NCBI GenBank assembly: GCA_019671135.1
Contig: JAHRHY010000004.1
Location: 1,364,001 to 1,428,000 of the forward strand
DNA: 64,000 bases
Origin: Linnemannia hyalina
Lineage: Eukaryota; Mortierellomycota; Mortierellomycetes; Mortierellales; Mortierellaceae
Direction: 5' to 3'
Shown: in pieces, positions 1-9,602 of the stretch
Position numbering within the stretch: the stretch's first letter is position 1
How the letters are laid out: the number at the start of each line of letters is the position of its first letter
Translations under genes and position numbers: made by a program
The notes under the pieces: model-generated
Database searches by the model: none
The model's input: the letters and a program-made list of their open reading frames with translations, nothing else
Told to the model about the DNA's origin: nothing

Positions 1-231
1 TACATTATACATCCTCGCATCCTCCGCTCATACTTACACTCACTCAAACAACCCCCTCATACCTCACTCTTACGCTTTCGCTCCCTTCTCTCAACTCGAA
101 ACAACCTAGCCTTTAATTGAACTCTTGTCTTACTCCCCCACAACAACAACACTTTTTCTCTTCTTCGTCACTTCACTTCTCTGCTTTGCAACCTCCCTAC
201 TGCCACCAGCAGCAACAAACAACACACAACA
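1..231 (+). promoter_or_regulatory. Upstream region and probable 5' leader of the PX-domain gene
   Basis: No reading frame is supported here. The stretch is a C-, A- and T-rich, G-poor strand of the type seen in front of other genes in this window, and it ends in a CAACA-rich leader directly before the ATG at 232. The window starts inside this region, so the promoter may be incomplete. Confidence 0.4.
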
Positions 232-2178
232 ATGACATCCTCCTCCACAGTAGACAAACTCCAGCAGGAGGACAACAATGACCCCTGCGTACAAATGACT
301 GATGTCACTATCGAGACCAACATCGACCCTCACGACGAAACAACAACCACAACAACAACCGTCCACCTTCCCTTCCAAATCGCAAAGCAATGCCCACCCC
401 CAAAAGTCATCTCCTGGATGAAGTCGCGCAAACCCGCAACAACCGCTACCGCATCGATACGCTCCAAGACATCAGCGCAGCAATCCGCTCGCCCACACCC
501 ACACCACCACAACAGCAGCCGGCACAACCGGACCGTCGGGAAAGTTCAGCAGCTCCTCCCGTTCCTCAACAACAACAAGCGGAGGAGTGCGACCGAGAAA
601 ACCAAAAAGGGCGACCAGACCATCACAGTCTTTTCGATTCAAGTCAATATCCTTGGCAAGGTTCTTGTGCCACCAACACCACAAAGTCAGTCGACAACCC
701 CAATAGCCTCCTCCACATCCTCACAAAAGGCCGATTCATCATCATCCAACGGTTCTTCTTCCTCGATCTCTGAACTTTCTGAGGACTCTGTTTCTGCCTC
801 TGCTACAGATCTGGCCCCTGTCAAGACCCTGCCTGCTCAATTAAACCGTTCCGCCACTACTTCTTATGTGATCCACAGGACATTCGAGGACTTCCAACGG
901 CTATCGGAGATGGTTCTCAACCTCCAGGCTGCCCTCATGACCGCTCCAGGACCCATCCCCGAAGGACCCGAGCTGAAAACTCTGGTGGTTCGTCATCCCC
1001 ACCCCGGTCTCTACCAGGCCCTGCTCAAGCAGGTCTCCCATGCAAAGGCCAACCAGCGTGCCTTTGATGCCTCTTCGACTACCCATGGCTTCGACGAGGA
1101 AGGCGCTTTTGAGCGGGTCCTTGAATTGAATCAGTACCTTGAGGACGTCTGGTATTGGCTTCTGCCCGAGAACACCCCCGAATCCCTGAACTTGTCGCTG
1201 GAGCGTCATGACATCATGCAATGGCTCAAACCCTCGTCCTCCAGTTCCCATGCCGATGGTCGCCAAATGCGGGAACGGTCAGACCAGCCCTCGACTCCCA
1301 CCGTTACCAAGCGCACGTCTCCGATCGCCTCTCCCATTGCTCTTCCTGCTCCAACTGATGTAGTAGAATCTGATGTTGACACAATGGCTCTTTCCACAAC
1401 CAGTTTGAGTGACTCTCCTATGCATGATCTATCAGCGCACAGAGAGGAGCAACTCGAGGAGGCAGAGGAGGCAGAGGATCCTGATCAACAGGACCAACAA
1501 ATAGCAAAGAGAGCTCCTGAAAGGATGTCGTCCGTCTCCTCGCTTCCATCACTGTCGTCATCCACCACCTCTGCATTCTCCACCACATCCTCGTCGACAA
1601 TGCCTGAGGTACCCGACAGTAACGAACCAAGGGAGCCACAACAGCAGCAAGATAAATTGCATCAACTTATCATTGACGGAAACAGTGACGATTACCATCT
1701 CGATGTTGCCATGCAGGGTTCACCCCATACCTTGTCGACCCTGGCCAGCTCTACCCTTGCAGACTCCTCTGACGTACTGGACCCTCTCGATCACCACCAC
1801 CACCTCCAGCATTCCGGCGATAATACTCCCTCCTCAACAACAGCAAACGCCACCATTAATAATACACCACCCCACCCAGCGGTCACAATTGAAACAATGG
1901 GCGATCTGGCGGAACTCCCCTCCTTCTCAAGACGTGGAACCCTTCTCCGTCGCCATCATCGCGATAGTCATCTGGGATCTGAAGACGTCAAGCTAAAGCG
2001 CCGGATGTCATTCAGTCAAGTCTTCAAGTCGCTGACCATGCCCATCTCCAACAACAATAACCACCACCGTCATTCGCAATATGACACCAGTATTTCTGGC
2101 AGCGTGTTTGATGAGGAGATCTATATCTGGAACACTGTCACCACCAAGAACCTCCCCAGGTCCACCGTCGTTGTCTAA
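232..2178 (+). CDS. PX (phox homology) domain protein, 648 aa, single exon
   Basis: An intronless frame from ATG 232 to TAA 2178. A PX-like phosphoinositide-binding fold runs from about residue 130 (TVFSIQVNILGKVLV) to about 335. It includes YVIHRTFEDFQRL near residue 210, the R-x-F-x-D-F signature that starts the PX lipid pocket, and a later PGLYQALLKQ helix. A Ser/Thr-rich linker of about 40 residues interrupts the first strands. The N-terminus is basic and low-complexity. The C-terminal 300 residues are Ser/Thr/Asp-rich with His runs and look disordered. PX proteins bind PI3P or related lipids on endosomes or the plasma membrane. No BAR, SH3 or RGS partner domain is visible, so the specific role is unknown. 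A Cdc42-scaffold or sorting-nexin function cannot be inferred. Confidence 0.8.
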   Translation: MTSSSTVDKLQQEDNNDPCVQMTDVTIETNIDPHDETTTTTTTVHLPFQIAKQCPPPKVISWMKSRKPATTATASIRSKTSAQQSARPHPHHHNSSRHNRTVGKVQQLLPFLNNNKRRSATEKTKKGDQTITVFSIQVNILGKVLVPPTPQSQSTTPIASSTSSQKADSSSSNGSSSSISELSEDSVSASATDLAPVKTLPAQLNRSATTSYVIHRTFEDFQRLSEMVLNLQAALMTAPGPIPEGPELKTLVVRHPHPGLYQALLKQVSHAKANQRAFDASSTTHGFDEEGAFERVLELNQYLEDVWYWLLPENTPESLNLSLERHDIMQWLKPSSSSSHADGRQMRERSDQPSTPTVTKRTSPIASPIALPAPTDVVESDVDTMALSTTSLSDSPMHDLSAHREEQLEEAEEAEDPDQQDQQIAKRAPERMSSVSSLPSLSSSTTSAFSTTSSSTMPEVPDSNEPREPQQQQDKLHQLIIDGNSDDYHLDVAMQGSPHTLSTLASSTLADSSDVLDPLDHHHHLQHSGDNTPSSTTANATINNTPPHPAVTIETMGDLAELPSFSRRGTLLRRHHRDSHLGSEDVKLKRRMSFSQVFKSLTMPISNNNNHHRHSQYDTSISGSVFDEEIYIWNTVTTKNLPRSTVVV

Positions 2179-2569
2179 GCGTACAAAAACAAATAAAATA
2201 AACTAATGAAAAAAAAGATCAATAATTTGAGAGCCCCATGTTCCAGCAAGGGTGGTGACAATAGAAAGACTTGTATTGATGATCATTTCAGGGGACCACT
2301 CAGAGATCATTTTGGGAAGGCAAGTTCTAGGAGTTACATTCACCGATCACCTGGAACAATAGCGATTGTTTGTAAACCCCTCACTCTCTAACAAAAAGGG
2401 ACAATACAACCTCCTATTCAAAAATAACTGCTGCAACATCATCCTTATCCATGTGTGTGTGAGTGTGTGAATGTAATACGTGTTTTTTTTTAATCGAACA
2501 ATGAAGATGCAGTGTAGAAAATATGGAGGGGGTGGTAGATGCTTATTGTAGTATGTAGTGCTGAGCGAT
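2179..2569. terminator. Convergent 3' region with two AATAAA signals for the PX gene
   Basis: This lies between the stops of two convergent genes. Two overlapping AATAAA hexamers sit at 2192-2197 and 2197-2202, 14-20 nt after the PX stop, and are the likely poly(A) signal. The rest is AT-rich with a TGTGTG stretch near 2450, and I see no gene in it. Confidence 0.5.
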
Positions 2570-3955
2570 TTACTCGTCGTCTTCCTCATCCTCGTCCTCA
2601 TCCTCATCCATTGCTAATGCGTTTGACCTCTTTCCGTAAGCTTCGATGCGGGTGACGCCCTCGTCGGGGAGAGAGTTGAAGATGGGGAGAGCTGTAGAGT
2701 CGTTGGTCTTCAAGTTGATAGACTGAATGTTCTTCCATTTGCGGGGAATCTTTTCAATGATATGGGGCATGGCGGCCTCGATGTTGGCCGTGATCTCGGC
2801 TGCGCTCTGACTCGTCAATCCAACCTTGACAGCACTAGTTGAAACGACGCATTGAAAAAGTTGAATATGATTATGAGTTACAAAGTTATATGTTACAATT
2901 TCCAAGTTACAAGATGTCGTTGCAAAACGTGAAACTCTCAACGATGATAGCAAAAAGATGCCAAAGGGGACCTACGTGCAGGTTCCGCTGGTGGTGTGCA
3001 TATATGTTGATCCGATGGCTCTTGCAATCTCCTTCTTGAGGTCACTCTTGGTCATGTCGACGGGGATGGGCTGCTTCTTCTTCAAGAAGAAGGTCTTTCC
3101 GAGCAACTTGGGCAACACTGTGACAACACGGGCATCAGCCAAGAACAAGCCGTACGAAGCGCAGAGCTGACGCTTGGCCTCATAGGGCTTGTACTTGGCG
3201 CGCAACTTTGAGACTCCAATGACCTTGTTGACAGCCTTGACTCCCTTCTCCTCGAGCAGGCGCTTGAAGTCCTTCTGAGGATCCTTGACAAACAAACAGA
3301 CCTCGGCATCCGGTGCGACAATAGAGTGCTTAAGAGGACTATAGAAACGTAATTAATAAAGAATGGCTCGATAAGTTTCCCGATAGCTGACTAATATCCT
3401 GTTTAGGCGGATTTCATTCCTGACAGGAGCTTCTTTCATGTGTAATTGTGCTGGTTGTTTGTTGTTCCTGTATCCTCCTGTCCAAGGTTCGAAAGTGAAT
3501 GTATTGAAGAGCTGACACATACATGCGGTGGGGCTTTGCTTTGCTGGCATCGGAAAACTTCTTGGTAGCAATGATCAACCAGACGGTCTGGTCATCTTCC
3601 ATGAGCTGGTCCTTGCTCTCTCCCTTCTTCTCGACGTATCCAAGGAGTGCCTTGACGGCCTTGTCAGCCTACAATGTTCAAAGATAACAATTAAGTTCTG
3701 TTAGTTGCATGGTCTGACGTAGGGTATCGATGCAGGGTGTGGGTTTGGTAGTTTGAAATAGTGTGGGTGAGTGTGTGTATGTATGTGGAGAAGGGATAGG
3801 GGCAAAGGCACCAGTTGAGCTGCTGGTGTGCTTGGCTTTGGCTGCTATTGTCCAATACGCAAGGAAATTGAACTGTTGACTGTTGTTGTGAGTGTGTTTC
3901 TGTGTGGTATGAGAGTCTGAAAAGCAGTGAGCAGTACCTGCTTGATGTCCAGCAT
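2570..3955 (-). CDS. Ribosomal L1-domain protein of the Utp30/Cic1/RSL1D1 family, 263 aa
   Basis: Four exons: 3955-3938, 3668-3523, 3338-2976 and 2834-2570 (792 nt, frame closes). The first exon is only 18 nt (MLDIKQ). The protein carries the uL1-like fold. Diagnostic stretches are PLKHSIVAPDAEVCLF, KVIGVSKLRAKYKPYEAK, LFLADARVVTVLPKLLGK and VKVGLTSQSAAEITANI, which match the RSL1D1/Cic1 pattern rather than cytosolic L10a. Family members act in the nucleolus on pre-ribosomal particles. Yeast Utp30 has a similar length (about 270 aa), whereas Cic1 and RSL1D1 are longer. The tail is an acidic DEDEDEDEEDDE run. It shares a 372 bp divergent promoter with NDUFS8. Confidence is high for the family and low for which yeast paralogue it matches. 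Confidence 0.88.
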
Positions 3956-4327
3956 GTTGCGGTATTGGGTTGTGATGAGGGAGGAGGGGTGATGGAGGTG
4001 GAGTTGCGAGGTGCAAAAGAGAACGAATCAGTTCACAATAGGCGAGCCTCGTTTGTTTATGTTTGTCTTTTTTTTTTCTTTTTTTTTGAGCCTTGGTGAC
4101 TGCTTGCTCAGGTAAAGCGAACCTTGGTGTTCAATAAGAGATCGGCGGTTTTTCTTGCCTCTTTCTTTCGATCTCTAATTGACAGCCATCAAAAAAGTGT
4201 GACGTCACCATTGGGAGAGGTGGGCGAGCGGGTTCGGATTTCCGAGTTCTAATCAAGCGAACTGTTCATCAACTCCTGATCATCGTTCTCCCACCTCCCT
4301 CCCTTCACTCTCCCCACTCTTCTCCAA
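3956..4327. promoter_or_regulatory. Divergent promoter between the L1-domain gene and NDUFS8
   Basis: A 372 bp interval between two start codons. It contains a perfect TGACGTCA palindrome at 4200-4207 and an inverted CCAAT box (ATTGG) at 4210-4214, plus T-rich runs around 4069-4086. CRE/ATF-type bZIP proteins and the HAP/NF-Y complex are the known readers of such sites; binding here is inference. Confidence 0.5.
4200..4207. promoter_or_regulatory. TGACGTCA (CRE/ATF-type) palindrome
   Basis: An exact 8-bp CRE palindrome 121 bp upstream of the NDUFS8 ATG and 245 bp upstream of the divergent L1-domain gene. An inverted CCAAT lies 2 bp further on. The pairing of the two elements in a short shared promoter makes function plausible, but one 8-mer can occur by chance. 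Confidence 0.45.
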
Positions 4328-5986
4328 ATGCTTCGCAACGTCATCAGGGCAGCAGCTGTGCCAAGGGGTAAAGCACTTGCCCATTGTCCAATCCTTTACC
4401 CATCCCACAATATCCGACACGTCTGATCCGAATCGGATGTCTCTCACAGAACTTCGGGATCCGAATAAAAAAAAAAAAAACGATGAACAGCCCCCAACAC
4501 CAATACCATACCTGCCGACCGCCTCACAAGGATGAACATTCGCCAACCGGATTAGACAACACCTCACATGTTTGGAGACTTTGTGACACCAGTGCTCGGA
4601 TTCAATACCAGGAACACGTCCCACTGAGCCTCTATTTCAGCGTTTTGGAAACAACATCTCCTTCAGCCGGACCCTCCGGAACCACAATAGCACCCTTCAA
4701 ACCACCTCAGAACCGCGTCCACCTAACGTGTCATTCTTCGACTTTTCCATTATTCTAGTTCAGACACGTGTCGCCCTCCCCGCCATGGCCCGCTCCATCC
4801 ATATCTCTTCCACAGTTCTGGCCCACAACACGAACGATTATCGTGCCAACCGCGAAAAGTTCCCTGAAGATGACTTGTCGACCCGCTACACCCCCGGACA
4901 GGGACCATCAGCCCTGGATAACGCTTCCCAGGCTCTTTTGTTGACCGAGCTGGTCCGCGGTATGTGGGTCGTCTTGGAGTCCTTCTTCAGACCTCCCTAC
5001 ACCCTCATGTACCCCTTCGAGAAGGGTGCATTGTCTCCCCGTTTCCGTGGAGAGCACGCCCTCAGACGCTACCCCTCTGGTAAGCAATTTGGTAGCCTCT
5101 TGGCTTTCTTTTTGAACGAGAAAACAGTGCATTACAGGAACGAATCATGGATCTTTCGTGCGTAGCGTCAAAAAAGCTCCCTCGGGAGAACTATCGGGCA
5201 TTGCAGGGAACATCAGTCTATGCCCTCTCGACTGGCACCAGGAGTACAGTTGGTTATTATACAGCCGCACGGATAGATCTGGAGCACGGAGGGGATCCGT
5301 CAGACCTGGCTTTGTCCTGAGAGATTTTCTATCGCCGATGTGCACACTATGGAGTCAAGACGCGCATTTTGGTCGTGATCGATCCGGGCGACCGCCAGCG
5401 CTGAGCAACACTTTCAACAACGATTATATCACGGGATTCTCATTTTCAATACTACTGGATCGCTTGAGATTCGATTCCGAAGTGAAGTGACAACATAATG
5501 GCATTAGATCTGACCGATATGATTTTTTCTTCTTGACGTATGATTTTGTAGGAGAGGAGCGTTGCATTGCCTGTAAGCTTTGCGAGGCCATTTGCCCCGC
5601 CCAGGCCATTACTATTGAGGCTGAGCCTCGTGAGGATGGATCCCGTCGCACGACCCGTTACGATATTGACATGACCAAGTGCATTTACTGCGGTTTCTGC
5701 CAGGAGGCCTGCCCTGTTGATGCTATCGTCGAGGGACCCAACTACGAGTACGCCACAGAGACACACGAGGAGCTTTTGTACAACAAGGAGAAGTTGTTGG
5801 CCAACGGTGACAAGTGGGAAGTTGAGTTGGCGCGCAACTTGGAGGTAAGCCGATGTCCCTTTTTTGGCATTGATATTTTGAATGATTGATTGATTGATCG
5901 CCCTGAGAATATTGTATTGATCTGTTTCTAATCGTTTCATATATGTTGCTATTACTCTTTAATAGGCTGATCACCTCTACCGTTAA
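4328..5986 (+). CDS. NDUFS8: NADH:ubiquinone oxidoreductase 23 kDa (TYKY) subunit, mitochondrial complex I, 224 aa
   Basis: Four exons: 4328-4367, 4759-5079, 5552-5844 and 5966-5986 (675 nt, frame closes). Two [4Fe-4S] ferredoxin motifs are intact, [12 protein letters not shown] and [12 protein letters not shown], which ligate clusters N6a and N6b on the electron path to ubiquinone. The conserved lead-in [23 protein letters not shown] and the tail [16 protein letters not shown]...ADHLYR fit the family, and the length is normal. The first exon gives [13 protein letters not shown], an Arg/Ala-rich presequence that supports matrix import; an internal ATG at 4784 would remove part of it. The last exon codes for only six residues and the stop. 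A divergent promoter is shared with a ribosome-biogenesis gene. Confidence 0.95.
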
Positions 5987-6684
5987 GCGACAATCAATAC
6001 CTTATTTCTCCTATCTCTTCCTCCTCTCATGAAATGTACGATTTCGGAAAGGGAACACGCCGTTCAATTGAAACAAGCTGTGTCGTTTCCATTACTTCTC
6101 CCCCTCATCCAAGATAGCAATAACAAATAATAGCTTTGCAGGCAGCCCTATGTTGCACCTGTGCTCCTATTTCCACCCATCTCCCTCACCCCCCCCCCCT
6201 AGACGTTTTTTTTCTCATCGCCCACCAAATAAACCCTCTTTCTTTTTTATTACCAGAAAACTACCTGCCCATTCATATATCCCTCAGTCATTGACATAGG
6301 GCGTTGTGTGTTTGTGCGTCGCATGCTTGACAGGGTGTGAATAATGAAAGTGTCAGTGGACAGCAGCCAATAGGAAAAAAGCCGCAAAAATGTCTTTGCA
6401 AGAGACAAGGGTCGCTGTCAAAATCAGATTCTGAATTTACTCGCACAAAAATCAACAACCGAAAGGGTACTCTCTCCTGCCCGCCTCCCTCTGCCTCTGA
6501 CTCTCTCTCTCTCTCTCTCCCTCTCTCCCTCATCAAGCCATCAAACCATCGCCACCCTTCCCCTCTCCCTCCCGCTCTGTCCACACTCACCCTGCCTTCC
6601 TTAATCTCATCCCTGCCTTCCTCCCCTCTTCTCGATCAACAACCACAACATCCTTTCATCACCCTCGCTCGCTCAACATTGGCC
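5987..6684 (+). promoter_or_regulatory. Intergenic region: NDUFS8 3' end and homeodomain gene promoter/leader
   Basis: AATAAA at 6228-6233 is a candidate poly(A) signal for NDUFS8. A forward CCAAT box lies near 6367 (CAGCCAATAGG). From about 6480 to 6680 the sequence is CT-rich, typical of a leader. The frame of the downstream gene stays open back to a GTG at 6337 but has no in-frame ATG before 6685, so I treat this as noncoding. Confidence 0.45.
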
Positions 6685-9483
6685 ATGGCAAAGCGATTCT
6701 CCCCCCTCATCCTCTTCTCGGACTCGCAATCGTCTTCCTCCTCCTCTTCGTCGACTATACCCGGCCATGCACCACAACAAGCCCGCCACCTAAGGATCCC
6801 TTCTTCCTATGAGTACGACCCCCTCTCAGAAAGGGACCGAGACTCACGTCGCATGCTACCACCTATCTCCTCGTTGCAGCAACAACAACCCTCCACACAT
6901 AACCAGCAGACAGACATGGACATGGATATCGACACCGAAGACTCTTCACAAACACAACGCCCAACGTCTACTTTGACCCTGGATAAACACAACGCACCGC
7001 CACCCAATGGTCCCCAAGCGCTGGAGGACTATCGAAACACCACTAATACTACCACACAATCCATCAATGCATGTACTCCCACACCCGAACCAACAAGTCG
7101 GCAGCACAGCCGCCGTCCTTCCTCCTCAGACCAGAAATCTTCCTCTCCCATCTCCATGTCGACCACTACACGCCAGGATCGAAACGAAACATCTTCATCC
7201 TCCTTGGCCTCGGGAGCAATTGTGTCTCCCCCTTCGTCGTACTCTTCAAACGCTTCGTCGGCAATGGATGCCCTTGCAAAGACCTTGTCCCCTGCCCGTG
7301 TTGATATCCATCACAAGAGGGTTCAGCGGATGCTTCAGCAGAACAGCTTGCTCTGGTGGGAATTGGTGCGGTATACCCGTAACCTAGAGCGGAGTGAACG
7401 GGAGCAGGAACGAGAAAAGGAGCAGGAACAGCCGCCTAGTTCTGCAGCAGCATCAGGGACAGCCACTTCTGCAGCGACTACACAGCCTCGGGGGTTGCAT
7501 CTCTACCACCACCATCATCACCACCATCATCACCACCCTTCATTGCCTCCACTACACCCTCAGCAGCAAGCACTGTCCAGGGGCCTTATGGCACCGTCCA
7601 AGAGCAGCAGTGGCAGTCGCTCTCAGAGTCGTTCCCATCCATATGACTCTGCCGTACATCGTGACCAAAACTACCCGCCGAGATGGCCCACGGCCGAGAC
7701 AGTAGACTACCGGAGATCCGATCAGCCCAATTCGTCCCATATGGATCAAGATGACCATACCAAGGAAGGAACAGGAACAGGAGCAGGAGGGGTGGAACCC
7801 GACTTTGAACCGGTTATCTCAAAGTACCCCTCGACAACTCAATCGCCCTCGCCTGTATCGACACCACCTCCAACCCAGCAGACCTTCGATACACCCATGT
7901 CTAAGCGATACGGAGATGAGCCCTCACAGGAGGAGTCACCGTCGGCATTTCAGCACCACCGCGACTATTACTCGCACTCTCGGCGGCATAGGCGTTATCA
8001 GGAAGGCCGGCCCTCTTACTCTACTCATCTACCACATCACCAGGACCATTACCAACCTCACCATCGCCGTCGATATGATTCAGAAGCCTCGTCGCACCGA
8101 TACCCAACACACCCATCCTCGGCACCACCGCCTCGTCCAGACAGTCGTTATGAATCGGGTAGCGCAACCCCGACGACGTCAACTCCAAAGCGGCTGCCTC
8201 CGATGGATGCCAACAGGATCGATGCTGCTCCAAATGGTGCATTGAACGCGATGAACTCTTCGGGACCATCTTCGACTGCCTCCTCGCCAAGATCTCGGGA
8301 ACTTTCTTCGGCCTCAACCGTCTATCAGAACCCTCATCACCGAGAACCGTCGGATCCTCGCTACCATTCGTCCTACCACGCATCATCGCATCATGAACCT
8401 GCACCACCTCCCCCCCACCACCAGCAGCCTTTGTCAACACCATTCGGTCCTCGACGAACCGCCCCTTCGCCGTCCGAGTTTTCTCCGCACAGTCATCACA
8501 TTCCTCATCACCACCAGCATCCTCAGCATTACTCTCACAACCCACACCAACAACCATTAACGTCAAGACCCTCAGCATCACCACACCCTAAGATTGAACC
8601 TTTGCCACGGCCGGTCCCCGTGAAACCAGCATCATATGTCTCGCCGTCCGCAATGTCCTCGATTTCTCCAGCACCACCACAACATCATTTGATGGCCCCC
8701 TCGGCTTCGGCTTCTAGCTCACCTGTGGCGAGGACGACACCACCGACAGCATTCGCAGCTGCAGCGACAACAGAGGGCCACCACCACCATCATATCCGTA
8801 GCACCGATCCTGGTACTGCAGCAGCAGCAGCGTCCGCAACAACAACATCATCACCCTCCTCCTCCTCCACGCATCCAGGATCATCCGGAGGCGCACAACC
8901 ATCATCATCCACTCACACGGATCCCAACAGCACCAATGGAAACAACGTCGACCCCAACAGAAAGCGCAGAGGCAACCTCCCCAAATCCGTCACCTCTGTC
9001 CTGAAATCATGGCTGGTCCAGAACGCGATCCACCCATACCCGACCGAGGAAGAGAAGATGCGACTCTCGGAGGCGACACAACTGTCGATGAACCAGATCA
9101 GTAACTGGTTCATCAATGCTCGCCGGAGGATCTTGCAACCTATCCTTCACGAGGCCGCTGCTGCTGCTGTGGCTGGGACCGATGCGCCTGTTGAGAATGT
9201 GTTGATTGTTAGGAAGGGTAAGGGGTCAAGGATGCATGTGGAGATGGAGGGTGTTGTCTCGGGTCATCCTGGAGGAGGACCAAGTTCTACGCATCAACAC
9301 CAACACCAACATCACCACTCAGTTGGTCAAAGCCCCAGTCATGGCCACCATCACCCCCATAACGAGTCCGAGTCGAACGAGGAAAATGTTTCCCTCGCGC
9401 CTGTCAAGCCTGCCTCCCATTCAAGTTCTCCACAACCCCAACCTCACAACCAAAGCCATCCTCAACCCATCCTGAGCTCTTAA
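6685..9483 (+). CDS. TALE-class homeodomain transcription factor, 932 aa, single exon
   Basis: ATG 6685 is the first in-frame ATG; the stop is TAA at 9481-9483. The homeodomain lies at about residues 757-820: RKRRGNLPKSVTSVLKSWL, then the PYP of the three-residue loop extension (HPYPTEEEK), and the recognition helix NQISNWFINARRR. This is the KN/TALE type seen in fungal Cup9/Tos8 and animal Meis/Pknox. Such proteins bind DNA in the nucleus, often as dimers. The remaining nine-tenths is low-complexity: Ser, Pro and Gln tracts, a run of about ten histidines near residue 275 and many shorter His-rich runs. A possible helix (KRVQRMLQQNSLLWWELVRY) lies near residue 210. The target genes cannot be told from sequence. 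Confidence 0.88.
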   Translation: MAKRFSPLILFSDSQSSSSSSSSTIPGHAPQQARHLRIPSSYEYDPLSERDRDSRRMLPPISSLQQQQPSTHNQQTDMDMDIDTEDSSQTQRPTSTLTLDKHNAPPPNGPQALEDYRNTTNTTTQSINACTPTPEPTSRQHSRRPSSSDQKSSSPISMSTTTRQDRNETSSSSLASGAIVSPPSSYSSNASSAMDALAKTLSPARVDIHHKRVQRMLQQNSLLWWELVRYTRNLERSEREQEREKEQEQPPSSAAASGTATSAATTQPRGLHLYHHHHHHHHHHPSLPPLHPQQQALSRGLMAPSKSSSGSRSQSRSHPYDSAVHRDQNYPPRWPTAETVDYRRSDQPNSSHMDQDDHTKEGTGTGAGGVEPDFEPVISKYPSTTQSPSPVSTPPPTQQTFDTPMSKRYGDEPSQEESPSAFQHHRDYYSHSRRHRRYQEGRPSYSTHLPHHQDHYQPHHRRRYDSEASSHRYPTHPSSAPPPRPDSRYESGSATPTTSTPKRLPPMDANRIDAAPNGALNAMNSSGPSSTASSPRSRELSSASTVYQNPHHREPSDPRYHSSYHASSHHEPAPPPPHHQQPLSTPFGPRRTAPSPSEFSPHSHHIPHHHQHPQHYSHNPHQQPLTSRPSASPHPKIEPLPRPVPVKPASYVSPSAMSSISPAPPQHHLMAPSASASSSPVARTTPPTAFAAAATTEGHHHHHIRSTDPGTAAAAASATTTSSPSSSSTHPGSSGGAQPSSSTHTDPNSTNGNNVDPNRKRRGNLPKSVTSVLKSWLVQNAIHPYPTEEEKMRLSEATQLSMNQISNWFINARRRILQPILHEAAAAAVAGTDAPVENVLIVRKGKGSRMHVEMEGVVSGHPGGGPSSTHQHQHQHHHSVGQSPSHGHHHPHNESESNEENVSLAPVKPASHSSSPQPQPHNQSHPQPILSS

Positions 9484-9602
9484 TAAAAAACAAGACTCGC
9501 AATGTTTTTTTTTTTTTTTTTTTTTTTGATGAAAAATGTAAATATGTCTATTATTTTTGTTGTGTTGGAAGAAAGAAAAAAAAAACAGAAAAAAAGGAAT
9601 AA
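9484..9602. repeat. Short convergent spacer with a T23 tract (9505-9527)
   Basis: Only 119 bp separates the stops of the homeodomain gene and the convergent TCF25 gene. It contains 23 consecutive T and several short A runs, so the two 3' UTRs must overlap or be very short. No hairpin or gene is evident. Confidence 0.6.

Noticed and set aside
6337..6684. N-terminal extension of the homeodomain protein from a GTG at 6337
   Set aside because: No in-frame ATG before 6685. The extension translates a CT-rich leader and contains no domain.
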